Position numbers and translations under genes: made by a program. The notes beneath the pieces were generated by a model. That model saw only the letters and a list, made by a program, of their open reading frames with translations. It ran no database searches and was not told the origin of the DNA. Below are positions 9,801 through 19,700 of a stretch of 64,000 bases of DNA, one piece after another. This DNA comes from Segetibacter aerophilus (GTDB lineage Bacteria; Bacteroidota; Bacteroidia; Chitinophagales; Chitinophagaceae): the NCBI RefSeq assembly GCF_007991655.1, contig NZ_BJYT01000010.1, positions 62,001-126,000 on the forward strand, read 5' to 3'. Position 1 is the stretch's first letter. Every line of letters starts with the position of its first letter.

Positions 9801-10007
9801 CTTACGGGAATAATTTCGAGCAAAACTGAAACAGACATAGACTTAAAATTACCGGGCGGTGCTAAGCAACATATCAAGACAAGAGATGTAAAATCAATGA
9901 GAGAATTAAAAGATTCAATGATGCCCGAAGGCTTGCATGAAAGCATGTCGAAACAAGAATTAGTGAACTTGCTAGGTTACCTTGAAAATCTGAAGAAGAA
10001 AATTTAA
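6855..10007 (+). CDS. Lipoprotein membrane-bound dehydrogenase with HEAT repeats and cytochrome c domain
   Basis: A 1050-aa predicted lipoprotein: a hydrophobic leader followed by NGAGC, with C31 as the likely lipidated cysteine, then a T/E/K-rich spacer. Residues about 80-470 form the beta-propeller of the PVC-type dehydrogenase family (TIGR02604-like; NPTNIDVDDRGRVWVTEAYN, GEQHDHGAHTFTFGPDG, SVAPDGSLIIADWYDPG). Residues about 480-850 contain HEAT-like helical repeats. A cytochrome c haem site CSVCH (926-930) lies in a TIGR02603-type domain. It should oxidise a carbohydrate in the periplasm and pass electrons to its own haem. The substrate is unknown. The neighbouring ThuA-type fusion has the same domain logic. 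Confidence 0.87.
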   Translation: MMKKNLPGFQVNASYLLKAFLFASILNGAGCTNSKNSAKTTAQTETKTEEVKVVETKPAAPVETKPRELTEQEKHDAENALQGLVAFNGLEVHTMATEPMLKNPTNIDVDDRGRVWVTEAYNYRPDINGNPTNPKGDRIMILEDNNGDGKADTAKVFYQGPEINAPLGVCVLGNRVLISQSPYIWAFYDDNGDDKADRKEVLFQGIGGEQHDHGAHTFTFGPDGKLYFNLGNEGRTLKDKDGKIVLDQDGVEISAKNYKEGMVLRCDPDGSHVEVLGQNFRNPYEVAVDSYGTLWQSDNDDDGNRGVRINYVMEYGNYGYKDEMTGAGWQENRTNIEDSIPYRHWHLNDPGVVPNLLQTYAGSPTGMVLYEGSLLPEQFQNQMIHTDAGPNVVRSYPVKKKGAGYSAEMVNILKGDKDRWFRPADISVAPDGSLIIADWYDPGVGGHQAGDQTKGRIYRIAPPNSNYTINKEDYSTPAGAIHALQNPNLSTRYKAWTALQSMGEKAVPELEKLWSAGANPKMKARAFWALVKRPGANAQQYIQQALKSDIPELRIVGLRAARELNADVAGVVRQLVNDPDVHVRRECLIALHHNKSPEAAELWATLASQHDGDRWYLEAVGVGADKQWDQFFPAYVAKVKDPIQNAATQDIVWRARTDAAIPYIAKLASQQDVPVNNRLRYFRAFDFNKGPLKSKLLLAMIKNNTTNDLTLNKLALRHLDVTSVKNSPLAKNALTQLLKSLAGTPEYIELVRKYELTDQNKTLLELAISNYRQPMGRDAAGLLLKAGGSPLAWQAITGKDTTRSTAFLTSLSRVGSKESLDMLQSIVVSPKYPMQLREQAARRIGRSGGGEDLVLTLLRNKKIPEQLIPGAVSSVQGAWRKAVRTEAASYLANAETKTEKKVPTIEDLGSLKANVAGGKGIFTNTCSVCHQVGSEGFDFGPKLTEIGAKYPREGLLEAIVHPSKGISFGYEGWEIKLKDGSTLTGIISSKTETDIDLKLPGGAKQHIKTRDVKSMRELKDSMMPEGLHESMSKQELVNLLGYLENLKKKI

Positions 10008-10059
10008 GCCGGCTGCACTTGACAGAGGTTTCATCATTTAGTTGATATTTTTTCAAATA

Positions 10060-10101
10060 GTACAAGAGTGCGACGCAACCATGTTTAATAGCGAACAGCT
10101 G
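10060..10101 (-). repeat. REP-like dispersed repeat, reverse copy
   Basis: On the minus strand it reads CAGCTGTTCGCTATTAAA, then CATGGTTGCGTCGCACTC and TTGTAC. It is the best example of the GCG-CGC subtype of the family. It lies between the two large dehydrogenase genes. Confidence 0.75.
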
Positions 10102-10249
10102 TTTGAAACAAAAAAATCAACTTCCTTGAGTAGGTGCCTCGCCTGTATTTATTTCAAAATTTGCTGTTTTCCATTATTCATTTAAAAATGATGTAAAGCT
10201 GCAAACGGCTTAAGCCAATTTTATTATCATAATAGAAAGTATACAACCC

Positions 10250-13200
10250 ATGTTATCCCAAAAAAAGCTACTGTTTGCGCTAGCCGCGGCCCTTTGTTCG
10301 TTCAGTGTATTTTATGCCTGTAAAACTTCAAAGACAAATTCTGCAGCTACCGAAGCTAAACCCCGCGTCCTGGTATTTACAAGAACAAAAGGTTATTTCC
10401 ATGAGTCCATTCCGACCGGCGCAGCCGCCATTGTGCAGCTCGGAAAACAAAACAACTTCGTAGCTGACACAACCTCTGACCCCGGCTATTTTATTGAGGA
10501 CAGTCTTAAACATTACAGTACGGTTGTTTTTTTAAGTACTACAGGTAACGTCTTAAATGCAGATCAGCAGGTTAGGTTTGAACGGTACATACAAGCAGGC
10601 GGAGGATTTGTTGGCGTTCATGCCGCAGCCGATACTGAGTATGATTGGCCATGGTACAACAAACTTGTAGGTGCTTATTTTTTAAGTCATCCAAGACAGC
10701 AAAAAGCAACTATTAGTATACTTGATAAAACGCACTCATCTACATCCATGCTTCCTGAAAAATGGGACCGCTTTGATGAATGGTATAATTACCGCAACGT
10801 GCAGCCAGACCTAAAAGTGTTGGCTAATTTGGAAGAAACAAGTTATGAAGGCGGAGTGATGGGTGACACTCATCCTTTCGTTTGGTACCACGATTTCGAC
10901 GGAGGTAGGGCTTTTTATACGGGGGCAGGTCATACCAAGGAAAGCTATAGCGATTCGTTGTATCTCAGTCATCTGGCGGGAGGTATCAAATATGCGATAG
11001 GCACAAGCAAGGCGTTGGATTATTCGAAATCTTACGCAGTGAAAGCACCGGAAGAAAATCGCTTTACAAAAACCGTTTTGTCTGATGATTTAAATGAACC
11101 TATGGAACTTGCCGTGGCTCCTGATGGACGGGTGTTTTTTACAGAAAGAAGTGGAAAGTTTTATATGTACGATCCGGTTGCTAAAAAGACAAAACTTGTT
11201 CGCGACTTTCCGGTAAAGGCAGTTGAGAAATACCTTAATGGCCTAATTGGCGTCACGCTCGATCCAGACTTTAAACAGAACAATTTTATCTATTTCTTCA
11301 ATACTTCTAATACCGGGGAACAGTACCACCAAAACATTTCACGCTTTGTCATTTCTCAGGATGGAACGCTTGATACTACCACAGAAAAGGTAATTATCAA
11401 AATACCGATTGATCTGGAAGTGAGCGCCCACACAGGAGGATCATTGGCATGGGATAAAGACAAAAACCTCTTTATTTCTACTGGTGACAATACGGTTCCT
11501 TTTCAATCAGACGGCTATGCTCCGCTTGATGAAAGAAAAGACAGGCACACATTCGATGCTCAACGTTCTGCCGGCAATCCAAATGATTTGCGTGGAAAAA
11601 TTTTGCGTATACATCCTCAGCCAGATGGTTCTTACACTGTTCCCGAAGGCAACCTGTTTCCAAAAGGTACGCCGGGTACACGTCCTGAAATTTATGTAAT
11701 GGGTTGCAGGAACCCGTACAGAATATCTGTTGACCAGGCTACTTCTTATTTGTACTGGGGCGAAGTTGGTCCGGATGCAGGACAAGATAGTCGTCATGGT
11801 CCCCGCGGTTACGATGAATTTAACCAGGCACGCAAGCCGGGCAATTTTGGCTGGCCATATTTTGTGGGCAACACTATCGCCTACAACGACTCTGATTTTG
11901 CTACGAAAGCTATCGGTCCTTTATTTGATAAAAATGGTCCGACCAATAATTCACCAAATAATACAGGAGCTAAATTACTCCCCCCTCCTACCAATCCCCT
12001 GATCTGGTACCCTTATGCATTGTCAACCGAATTTCCTGCTTTAGGTGTAGGTGGCCGATGTGCCATGGGCGGACCTATTTATAATTTCAATCCTAATTTA
12101 AATTCTCCCACAAAGCTTCCTGTCTATTATGACAAAGCTTTCTTCATATACGACTGGATGCGCAATTGGGTGTTTGCAGTACGGATGGATGAAAATTACA
12201 ACTACAAACGCATGGAAGCTTTTATGCCTGGTAATGGAGATTTTCGCCGCCCTGTAGATATGGAGATCGGTCCCGATGGTTCTATTTATATGTTGGAGTA
12301 TGGCTCTGTTTATGGAATAGATAACGTGGATGCCCGGCTAGTTAGAATAGATTACAATGGAGGAAATCGTGCACCTGTTGCCAAGGTTACTACAAGAGAT
12401 ACAATTGGTTTGGCTCCTTTCAAAGTAGCTTTTAGCAGTAGAAATACGATGGATTATGATGAGGAAGACAGGCTGTCTTATCAATGGACAGTGAACGGGC
12501 AACCCATTTCAACTGAGCCAAACCCTACCTATACATTTGCCACCAATGGCATTTATAAAGCAGTTTTAAAAGTTACTGATGCTGCGGGATTAGCCAGCAA
12601 CGATACAGTTGAAATAAAAGTTGGAAATACTCTACCGTTGGTGGCTATACAGACAACTGACAACAGCAGTTTCTACTTTCCAAAGAGTACGGGATTAAAT
12701 TATGTTGTCGACATTAAGGATAAGGAAGATCCGGCAATTGATAAAGGAAACGTAAAGGTGTCAATGAAATACATCCCGAAAGTTGCAGGTACGCAAACGT
12801 TAGTAGGCCACCAGGAAATCAATGAAAACTACAATTACGGTAAGAACTTAATCAACAACAGCGATTGTAAAGCTTGCCACCAGGTAAACGCTAAATCTGT
12901 CGGACCATCTTTTATGGAAGTATCCAAAAAGTATATCAATGATAAAAATGCAATTGGTTACCTGGCGAATAAAGTAATCACAGGTGGTGGTGGAGTATGG
13001 GGCGAACATGCTATGAGCGCCCACCCACAGTTTTCGAAAGAAGATGCAACTGAAATTGTCAAATACGTTGTTTCAATCAGCAATTTAAGAGAAGAAAAAC
13101 CGCTTGCTCAAACAGGCGAAGTCATTTTGAATGAACATCCTGGCAGCACAGACGAAGGCCGCTACATTTTAACTGCTTCATACACCGATAAAGGAGGAGC

Positions 13201-13783
13201 GATCGTTCCACTTACCGGTAAGGATGTGTTAGTGTTAAGACCATCAAAAGTGCAGGCAGAAAGTGCAGACGTTACCTACAATTTGAGAAAGACAGACAGA
13301 AATTTAAGTGGCATTAATAGCGGTTCTTACTTTGTACTAAAAAACATCGATTTAAAAGATATCAGTAATATTACTTACAGGCTTGCATCGTACGATAAAG
13401 ATGGATCGATTGAAGTACATGCTAACAACCTTAAAGGTGAACTCGTAAGTAAATTGAATTATCAACCTACGGGTGCGTGGAATAAGATGGTTGAGTTAAG
13501 TGCACCAGTGACGAACCAGCTACCAGGCAAACATGACCTTTATTTTGTGTTTATAAAAACCGGAACCCCTAATAAAAATATCGCTGCAGTAGACTGGATA
13601 AATTTCGAGGGAGGGAGAGAAGCCATTGCAAAACCAGCGATGGCGGTAGAGGAAAAGGTTAAGTTCGCCCCGCCAATACGCAAGAAAGTAGTACCGAAGT
13701 CGGCGTCTCCAAAAACTCCGGTAAGAAAACTACCGGGAGAGAACTTAAAAAAATCGTCGGCATCCGTTCAAAATAAAATATAA
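10250..13783 (+). CDS. ThuA / sugar dehydrogenase / PKD / cytochrome c / CBM-like fusion lipoprotein
   Basis: A 1177-aa predicted lipoprotein (leader ending VFYAC, lipidated C24). Domains in order: ThuA-like, glutamine amidotransferase-like fold (about 37-245; RVLVFTRTKGYFHES, GGGFVGVHAAADTEYDWPW); a glucose/sorbosone dehydrogenase-type propeller (about 275-700; LDPDFKQNNFIYFFNT, AHTGGSLAWDKDKNLFISTGDN, GCRNPYRISVD); a PKD domain (about 710-800); a class I cytochrome c with CKACH (873-877) and a likely axial Met in EHAMSAHPQ; and a C-terminal beta-sandwich like family 6 carbohydrate-binding modules (about 1015-1115). The basic tail has no secretion domain. This order is common in Bacteroidota. 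ThuA proteins act in 3-keto-sugar metabolism; the inference here is periplasmic sugar oxidation. Confidence 0.87.
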   Translation: MLSQKKLLFALAAALCSFSVFYACKTSKTNSAATEAKPRVLVFTRTKGYFHESIPTGAAAIVQLGKQNNFVADTTSDPGYFIEDSLKHYSTVVFLSTTGNVLNADQQVRFERYIQAGGGFVGVHAAADTEYDWPWYNKLVGAYFLSHPRQQKATISILDKTHSSTSMLPEKWDRFDEWYNYRNVQPDLKVLANLEETSYEGGVMGDTHPFVWYHDFDGGRAFYTGAGHTKESYSDSLYLSHLAGGIKYAIGTSKALDYSKSYAVKAPEENRFTKTVLSDDLNEPMELAVAPDGRVFFTERSGKFYMYDPVAKKTKLVRDFPVKAVEKYLNGLIGVTLDPDFKQNNFIYFFNTSNTGEQYHQNISRFVISQDGTLDTTTEKVIIKIPIDLEVSAHTGGSLAWDKDKNLFISTGDNTVPFQSDGYAPLDERKDRHTFDAQRSAGNPNDLRGKILRIHPQPDGSYTVPEGNLFPKGTPGTRPEIYVMGCRNPYRISVDQATSYLYWGEVGPDAGQDSRHGPRGYDEFNQARKPGNFGWPYFVGNTIAYNDSDFATKAIGPLFDKNGPTNNSPNNTGAKLLPPPTNPLIWYPYALSTEFPALGVGGRCAMGGPIYNFNPNLNSPTKLPVYYDKAFFIYDWMRNWVFAVRMDENYNYKRMEAFMPGNGDFRRPVDMEIGPDGSIYMLEYGSVYGIDNVDARLVRIDYNGGNRAPVAKVTTRDTIGLAPFKVAFSSRNTMDYDEEDRLSYQWTVNGQPISTEPNPTYTFATNGIYKAVLKVTDAAGLASNDTVEIKVGNTLPLVAIQTTDNSSFYFPKSTGLNYVVDIKDKEDPAIDKGNVKVSMKYIPKVAGTQTLVGHQEINENYNYGKNLINNSDCKACHQVNAKSVGPSFMEVSKKYINDKNAIGYLANKVITGGGGVWGEHAMSAHPQFSKEDATEIVKYVVSISNLREEKPLAQTGEVILNEHPGSTDEGRYILTASYTDKGGAIVPLTGKDVLVLRPSKVQAESADVTYNLRKTDRNLSGINSGSYFVLKNIDLKDISNITYRLASYDKDGSIEVHANNLKGELVSKLNYQPTGAWNKMVELSAPVTNQLPGKHDLYFVFIKTGTPNKNIAAVDWINFEGGREAIAKPAMAVEEKVKFAPPIRKKVVPKSASPKTPVRKLPGENLKKSSASVQNKI

Positions 13784-13821
13784 AAGACATCAATTAGGGT
13801 AGTTAATCGCCATCAGGAGTA

Positions 13822-13870
13822 CTACTACCAAAGTCTATTGCATCGCACCGTTGTACTGTAGTAGCTTTTT
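13822..13870 (+). terminator. Possible terminator built around a REP-like repeat
   Basis: CTACTAC (13822-13828) pairs with GTAGTAG (13858-13864), followed by CTTTTT. The 29-base loop holds a forward copy of the dispersed repeat (ATTGCATCGCACC, then GTTGTACTG, 13836-13858). It lies 38 bases after the fusion gene. The rest of this 339-base spacer is A/T-rich with nothing else recognised. Confidence 0.45.
13836..13858 (+). repeat. REP-like dispersed repeat, forward copy (core only)
   Basis: ATTGCATCGCACC followed by GTTGTACTG matches the core and tail of the family (GTTGYGTCRCAC...TTGTACTG) with one change in the core; the upstream AGC-TTCGCT half is not clear here. Confidence 0.55.
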
Positions 13871-14122
13871 AAAATTTTTTTAAAAGTTGTAGCTTTTATT
13901 AAACAGCAGGTAAAGTATTAAGGAAGTTGTTCTTAGTCTTTACCTGTTGTCGTTTTAATTACAAAAGGTTTTAGCGTTTTGGTAAAAAGCATTAAAAAAC
14001 CTTGTTTCCTTGAATGTTATTCGGCAACAGCCAACCGTTTTAGTCTTAGTTTTTTAGTATCTTTTGCCACATCAAAAAACCACCTTAAAAACGTAGCTTT
14101 TATCCTTAAATAAACCAAAACA

Positions 14123-15421
14123 ATGAGCAACAACACTTCGAAGAATAACTATGGACCAATGATCATTATCGGGTCATTGTTTTTTGTGTTCGGTTTTGTA
14201 ACCTGGGTCAACTCAATATTAATCCCGTATTTTAAACTAACATGCGAACTAACTGTTCGGGAGTCGATGCTTGTTGCCTTTGCTTTTTATATCAGCTATT
14301 TTGTAATGGCTTTTCCTTCATCTTTTATTCTGAAGAAAACAGGGTATAAAAACGGAATGATGCTCGGCCTTTTTGTAATGGCAGCCGGTGCACTTGTTTT
14401 TATTCCGGCGGCTAACTCACGACAGTATATAATTTTTCTCGTTGGGTTATTTATAGAAGCAACAGGCTTAACACTGTTGCAAACTGCGTCTAATCCTTAT
14501 GTCACTATTCTTGGTCCTATCGAAAGTGCAGCGTCTCGAATTAGTATTATGGGCGTTTGCAACAAACTGGCAGGCGCCATTGCCCCTCTCTTGTTGGTAG
14601 GTGCCATTGTAAAAAATCCAAACGAGATCGACGAGATAAAGGCGCAATTAGTTAACATGTCTGCTTCGCAACAAGATGTGGTATTGAACGGCCTCTCGGC
14701 TCGTCTTATTACTCCATACATAATTATGGCCGTTGTGTTAGTTGCCCTCGGGTTATTAATAAAGTTTACCAGCCTACCTGATATTCACGATGAAAACACT
14801 GAGCCCGGTCAGCCTGCTAAAGCGAGCCTTCAAGAGAAAAGCTTTTTTCAACATCATCACATGATTTTTGGTGCCATTGCTATTTTCTGTGCGGTTAGTG
14901 TCGAAGTGTTGGCAGTGGACACCATTATTAATTATGCCCAGTATACAGGTCTTTCGTTTCGTGAAGCCAAGTACTTTGCTACGTACACTTTGCTTATTAT
15001 GATCATCAGCTATATTATTGGCATTTTCACTATTCCTAAGATAATCAGTCAAAGAAAGGCCTTGATTGCATCGGCCGGCATTGGCGTTGTTTTCACCATT
15101 TTGGCGGTGATAGTTAAAGGACCGGCATCGGTGTGGTTTATCTCATTACTTGGCTTAGGCAATGCCCTTCTATGGCCTGCTATTTGGCCTTTATCTTTAA
15201 ATGGACTAGGCCGATCAACCAGCAAAGGATCAGCGCTACTAATTATGGGAGTTGTAGGTGGAGCGTTAGGACCGGTCATCTATGGCGCTGTAAGCGACTC
15301 GAGTAACCCGCAAGTAGCTTATTGGGTTCTTATTCCTTTTTATTTGTTTATTCTTTATTTCGCTACTTCCGGATACAAAGCGGGAAAACAAGCAACCCCA
15401 GAATTGCAGGTTGCTGCTTAG
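14123..15421 (+). CDS. MFS sugar permease, FucP/GluP family
   Basis: A 432-aa, twelve-helix major facilitator of the fucose:H+ symporter family. Diagnostic are FFVFGFVTWVNSILIPYFK in helix 1 and the stretch TGLTLLQTASNPYV, then SAASRISIMGVCNKLAG around helix 4, which are shared by glucose/galactose and fucose permeases (TIGR01272/TIGR00885-like). Located in the inner membrane, it imports a hexose or related sugar with protons. It lies downstream of the two exported sugar-oxidising lipoproteins, so its substrate may be their product. Separate promoter likely, since 339 bases lie upstream. Confidence 0.9.
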   Translation: MSNNTSKNNYGPMIIIGSLFFVFGFVTWVNSILIPYFKLTCELTVRESMLVAFAFYISYFVMAFPSSFILKKTGYKNGMMLGLFVMAAGALVFIPAANSRQYIIFLVGLFIEATGLTLLQTASNPYVTILGPIESAASRISIMGVCNKLAGAIAPLLLVGAIVKNPNEIDEIKAQLVNMSASQQDVVLNGLSARLITPYIIMAVVLVALGLLIKFTSLPDIHDENTEPGQPAKASLQEKSFFQHHHMIFGAIAIFCAVSVEVLAVDTIINYAQYTGLSFREAKYFATYTLLIMIISYIIGIFTIPKIISQRKALIASAGIGVVFTILAVIVKGPASVWFISLLGLGNALLWPAIWPLSLNGLGRSTSKGSALLIMGVVGGALGPVIYGAVSDSSNPQVAYWVLIPFYLFILYFATSGYKAGKQATPELQVAA

Positions 15422-15482
15422 CGAAGGCAAGGTTGAGGATCTGTAATGAAGTTTTATTACCCGGTTTTTTAATTGTTTAGCT

Positions 15483-16262
15483 ATGAAAAAAATCTATTGC
15501 TTTTTTACTCTCGTATGCTTTGGATTAATTGCGATAGGTCAGGAAAATTACGAGATACAGGTTTACGGTTCACAGACTCAACAAAAGAATAGTACGATCT
15601 TCGAGCTTCATTCTAACTATACTTTCAAGGGTGAAAAAGAGGTTATTAAAGGTGTGAGGCCGACTTATCACTCGCTGCATGAGACTGTGGAAATCACCCA
15701 CGGGATTGGGAACAATTTTGAGTTAGGCGTATATCTTTTTACAAATTATACTGAAAAGTATGGCTACCAGGTGGTGGGTACACATCTGCGTCCGAGGCTA
15801 ATGGCTCCTTCAAAATGGAATTGGCCAGTGGGAGTTAGCCTTTCGGCAGAGATCGGTTATCAACGACCTGAATACTCCGGAGAAACATGGAATATTGAGC
15901 TAAGACCAATAGTAGATAAGCAATGGAACAAACTCTACGTTTCTTTCAATCCCACTTTTGGAATTGCGATTAAGAGTGTAGATGACAGTGGCGTTCCGGT
16001 GTTTGAGCCAAACATAAAATCTATGTATGCGGTATCTAAGAAGATAGGTTTAGGACTTGAGTATTACGGATCGCTAGGTGCAGTGAATGCTTTTGAAACA
16101 TTAGAAGGACAAAATCACGCAATATTTACTGTACTAGATCTTTTAAATAATAGGGATTGGGAGTTCAACGTAGGCGCGGGTTTTGGCCTCACCCCAGCTA
16201 CTGATGGATTTATGGCAAAAATTATTTTAGGCAGAAGGATTTTCTGGAAAAAGAAAAGTTGA
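15483..16262 (+). CDS. Predicted outer-membrane beta-barrel protein
   Basis: A 259-aa protein with a clear signal peptide (MKKIYCFFTLVCFGLIAIGQ). The mature part alternates short amphipathic strands with turns (FELGVYLFTNYT, WPVGVSLSAEIGYQ, WNIELRPIVDKQW, KIGLGLEYYGSLG, WEFNVGAGFGL) as in small outer-membrane barrels, possibly the family annotated as transporter or MetA-pathway phenol-degradation-like. No specific function can be assigned. It starts 61 bases after the sugar permease gene and could be its outer-membrane partner; that is inference from position only. Confidence 0.65.
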   Translation: MKKIYCFFTLVCFGLIAIGQENYEIQVYGSQTQQKNSTIFELHSNYTFKGEKEVIKGVRPTYHSLHETVEITHGIGNNFELGVYLFTNYTEKYGYQVVGTHLRPRLMAPSKWNWPVGVSLSAEIGYQRPEYSGETWNIELRPIVDKQWNKLYVSFNPTFGIAIKSVDDSGVPVFEPNIKSMYAVSKKIGLGLEYYGSLGAVNAFETLEGQNHAIFTVLDLLNNRDWEFNVGAGFGLTPATDGFMAKIILGRRIFWKKKS

Positions 16263-16321
16263 GCAAAATAGGTTTAAAGTATCAGGGGAAAAATACGGTA
16301 CTAAGAACCAAAAATAAAAGC

Positions 16322-16351
16322 AAGGCCGAATAAAACGGGTTATTCAGCCTT
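16322..16351. terminator. Bidirectional terminator between convergent genes
   Basis: AAGGCCGAATAA (16322-16333) pairs with TTATTCAGCCTT (16340-16351), one mismatch, loop AACGGG. It is A-rich on the left (T-rich on the minus strand), so it can end both the barrel gene and the small minus-strand gene. Confidence 0.7.
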
Positions 16352-16356
16352 TCACT

Positions 16357-16548
16357 TTAAATACTGTTTTCCTGTTTTTTAGTAGTGTTGTGAGCGGCTC
16401 CACCAGATTCATCTTTAGTATGCTTTCCGGTATCATGTTTACTAACGCTCTTAGCTCCCTTTTGGTGACTCTGTTGGCTTTCTCCCTTATTCTTGGTTGT
16501 AGTTCCATCATTTCCCTTGCTTCCTGAGTGATCTTTACTATTACTCAT
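16357..16548 (-). CDS. Small highly hydrophilic protein, unknown
   Basis: A 63-aa product made almost only of S, K, G, H, T, N, Q, E and D, without aromatic residues or any hydrophobic segment, so it should be intrinsically disordered. The composition resembles hydrophilin or stress-type small proteins. It starts at an ATG and ends beside a good terminator on its own strand, which favours a real gene. No family recognised; it could also be a chance ORF. Confidence 0.5.
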   Translation of the reverse strand: MSNSKDHSGSKGNDGTTTKNKGESQQSHQKGAKSVSKHDTGKHTKDESGGAAHNTTKKQENSI

Positions 16549-16650
16549 AATGTGTAGTTTAAAAATTAGAAGATAAAATTTTACAGGTTTTAAAAGGAAA
16601 TGAGGTTAAAAGATTATGCCAAAAATTTACCATAAGAAGCTTAAGCATAA

Positions 16651-16684
16651 AAAAAGCAGGAAGCGCTCGCTTCCTGCTTTTTTT
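16651..16684 (-). terminator. Strong terminator of the rpoB-rpoC operon
   Basis: AAAAAGCAGGAAGC (16651-16664) pairs perfectly with GCTTCCTGCTTTTT (16669-16682) around GCTC. On the minus strand it is GC-rich with a following T-run, 26 bases past the rpoC stop codon. Confidence 0.9.
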
Positions 16685-16709
16685 ATGAGACACTAATAAT
16701 TAGCACGCT

Positions 16710-19700
16710 CTATTCATCATCATCAAAATTCATTGCTTCACGCGCTGTAGCCAATAATTCATATTCTTCTTTGCTACCGACAATCATGTTATCAAACTCT
16801 CTCAAACCTGTACCTGCTGGTATCGGATGACCTGTGATTACGTTTTCTTTTAGTCCAAGCATATCATCAGTTTTACCCATAATAGCTGCAGAACTTAAGA
16901 CTTTCGTAGTTTCCTGGAACGATGCAGCAGAGATCCAACTTTGAACACCTAATGATGCTTTTGTAATACCCAGCAACAATGGCGAAGATGTTGCAGATGA
17001 AGCATCCCTGAATTCGATCAGCTTCCTGTCACTTCTTCTAAGAATGGAATTTTCCTCCCTTACTTCTCTTAAGCTAACAATTTGTCCAGCCTTCAGTTTA
17101 GTACTTTCTCCGGAGTCAACTACAACCTTCTTATCAAAGATGTAATCGTTTTCTTCATTGAATTCGATACGATCTACAGTATCTCCTTCAAGGAACCTTG
17201 TATCTCCCGGATCCTGGATTTCAACTTTCTTCATCATCTGGCGCACGATAACCTCAATGTGTTTGTCGTTGATACGCACACCTTGCAAACGATACACTTC
17301 CTGAATTTCATTAACAACATACTCCTGAACTGCATAAGGTCCACGAATAGCCAGGATGTCTGCAGGAGCAGTTGAACCGTCTGATAACGGTGTTCCGGCT
17401 TTTACGAAGTCACCATCCTGAGCAAGGATCTGACGAGTAAGAGGTACTAGATACTTCTTAACAACACCATCTCTCGCTTCAACAATGATCTCACGGTTAC
17501 CACGCTTAATATTACCAAAACTAACAACTCCATCAATTTCCGATACCACAGCTGGATTGCTTGGATTTCTTGCCTCGAATAACTCGGTTACTCTTGGAAG
17601 ACCTCCCGTAATATCCCTCAACTTACCTAACACCCTTGGAATTTTCACAAGTACTTGTCCTTGCTTCACCTCTTCACCTTCATCAAGTACAATATGACTT
17701 CCTACAGGTAGGTTATACATTTTGGTGTCTTTCGCACCTTGTACAATTAACCCAGGTATCTTAGTCTTATCTTTTGTTTCTATTACCACTTTCTCACGGT
17801 GACCTGTTTGCTCATCCGCTTCTTCACGGTAAGTAACGCTATCAATAATGTTTTCAAATTTGATAGAACCAGCGATTTCAGAAACAACGACGTTGTTAAA
17901 CGGATCCCATGAACAAATCGGCTGCCCTTTGGTTACAGTCTGACCATCTTTCACCAATAAGGTAGCTCCGTAAGGAACGTTACTGGTAATTAGCAAACGG
18001 TCATTCTTAACATCCATAATTCTCACTTCACCTGTACGACCGATAACCACTTTTACTTTATCACCTTCGTTGTTTACAGTATCCACAGTTCTCAAACCGT
18101 CAAACTGCACTGTACCATCAAACTTAGCGTTCAAAGTACTTTCAACAGAAGCAGATCCAGCCACACCACCCACGTGGAATGTACGAAGGGTCAACTGAGT
18201 TCCCGGTTCACCAATTGATTGTGCAGCAATGATACCAACAGCATCACCACGTTGAGCAGTGTAACCAGTTGCAAGGTTTTTACCATAGCAACGAACACAT
18301 ACACCACGCTTAGCCTCACAAGTTAAAACAGAACGAATTTCAACTGTTTCAATTCCAGCTTCTTCGATCGCTTTTGCAATGTCCTCATCTATTTGCTGAC
18401 CAGCTTCTACAAGCAATTCGTCAGTAACAGGATTAAGAACGGTGTGCAATGAGGTACGACCTAATATTCTATCAAACAATGGTTCAACTACATCCTCGTT
18501 ATCTTTTAACGCACTTGTAGCGGTTCCACGTAAAGTACCACAATCTTCAAGGGTAATAACAACGTCTTGCGCAACGTCAACCAAACGACGAGTCAAGTAA
18601 CCAGCATCCGCTGTTTTCAATGCTGTATCGGCAAGACCTTTACGAGCACCGTGTGTAGAGATGAAGTAATCCAATACGTTCAATCCACCTTTAAAGTTGG
18701 AAAGAATTGGATTTTCAATGATCTCGTTTCCTGAGCTACCACTCTTACGAGGTTTAGCCATTAGCCCCCTGATACCAGCAAGCTGCTTTACCTGCTGCTT
18801 ACTACCACGAGCACCTGAGTCAAGCATCATGTACACAGAGTTGAAACCTTTCTTATCACTAGCCATTTCACGAATCAATGTCTCTGTAATCCTTGTATCC
18901 ACACGGCTCCAAATGTCAATAATACCGTTGTAACGTTCGTTATTGGTAATCAGACCCATGTTATAGTTATCCCATACTTCTTCTACTTCTGTCTTCGCAT
19001 TGTCAAGCAGTTGATTTTTGATTTCTGGGATAATCAGGTCATTAATGTTGAAAGAAAGACCGCCTTTAAATGCCATACGGAAACCAAGGGTCTTAATGTC
19101 ATCAAGGAACTTAGCCGTTTTAGGAACGTCGGTAATTTTGATGATATCTCCAATGATTTCACGAAGACTTTTCTTAGTTAATAACGCATTTACATAACCA
19201 ACCTCTTTAGGTACAAACTGGTTAAATAAAACGCGCCCTGTTGTTGTCTCAATTAATTTTTGATATAATTCACCTTTGTTAGTTCTTACTAAAGTCTTCA
19301 CTTTAATATGAGCATGCAAGTCAACTTTTTTCTCGTTGTAAGCGATGATTACTTCCTCCATTGAGTAGAAAGCCATACCCTCACCTTGTACTTTATCGTC
19401 GTCAGAACTTCTTCTACCCTTGGTAATGTAATACAGACCCAAGACCATATCCTGTGAAGGAAGGGTGATAGGCGTACCATTCTGCGGGTTCAAAATGTTG
19501 TGAGAAGAAAGCATCAATAATTGCGCTTCAAGGATAGCAGCATGGCTAAGTGGTACGTGTACCGCCATCTGGTCACCGTCAAAGTCAGCGTTAAATGAAG
19601 TGGTAACCAACGGGTGAAGTTGGATAGCCTTTCCTTCAATCAATTTAGGTTGGAAAGCCTGGATTGATAAACGGTGCAGTGTTGGGGCACGGTTTAGCAT

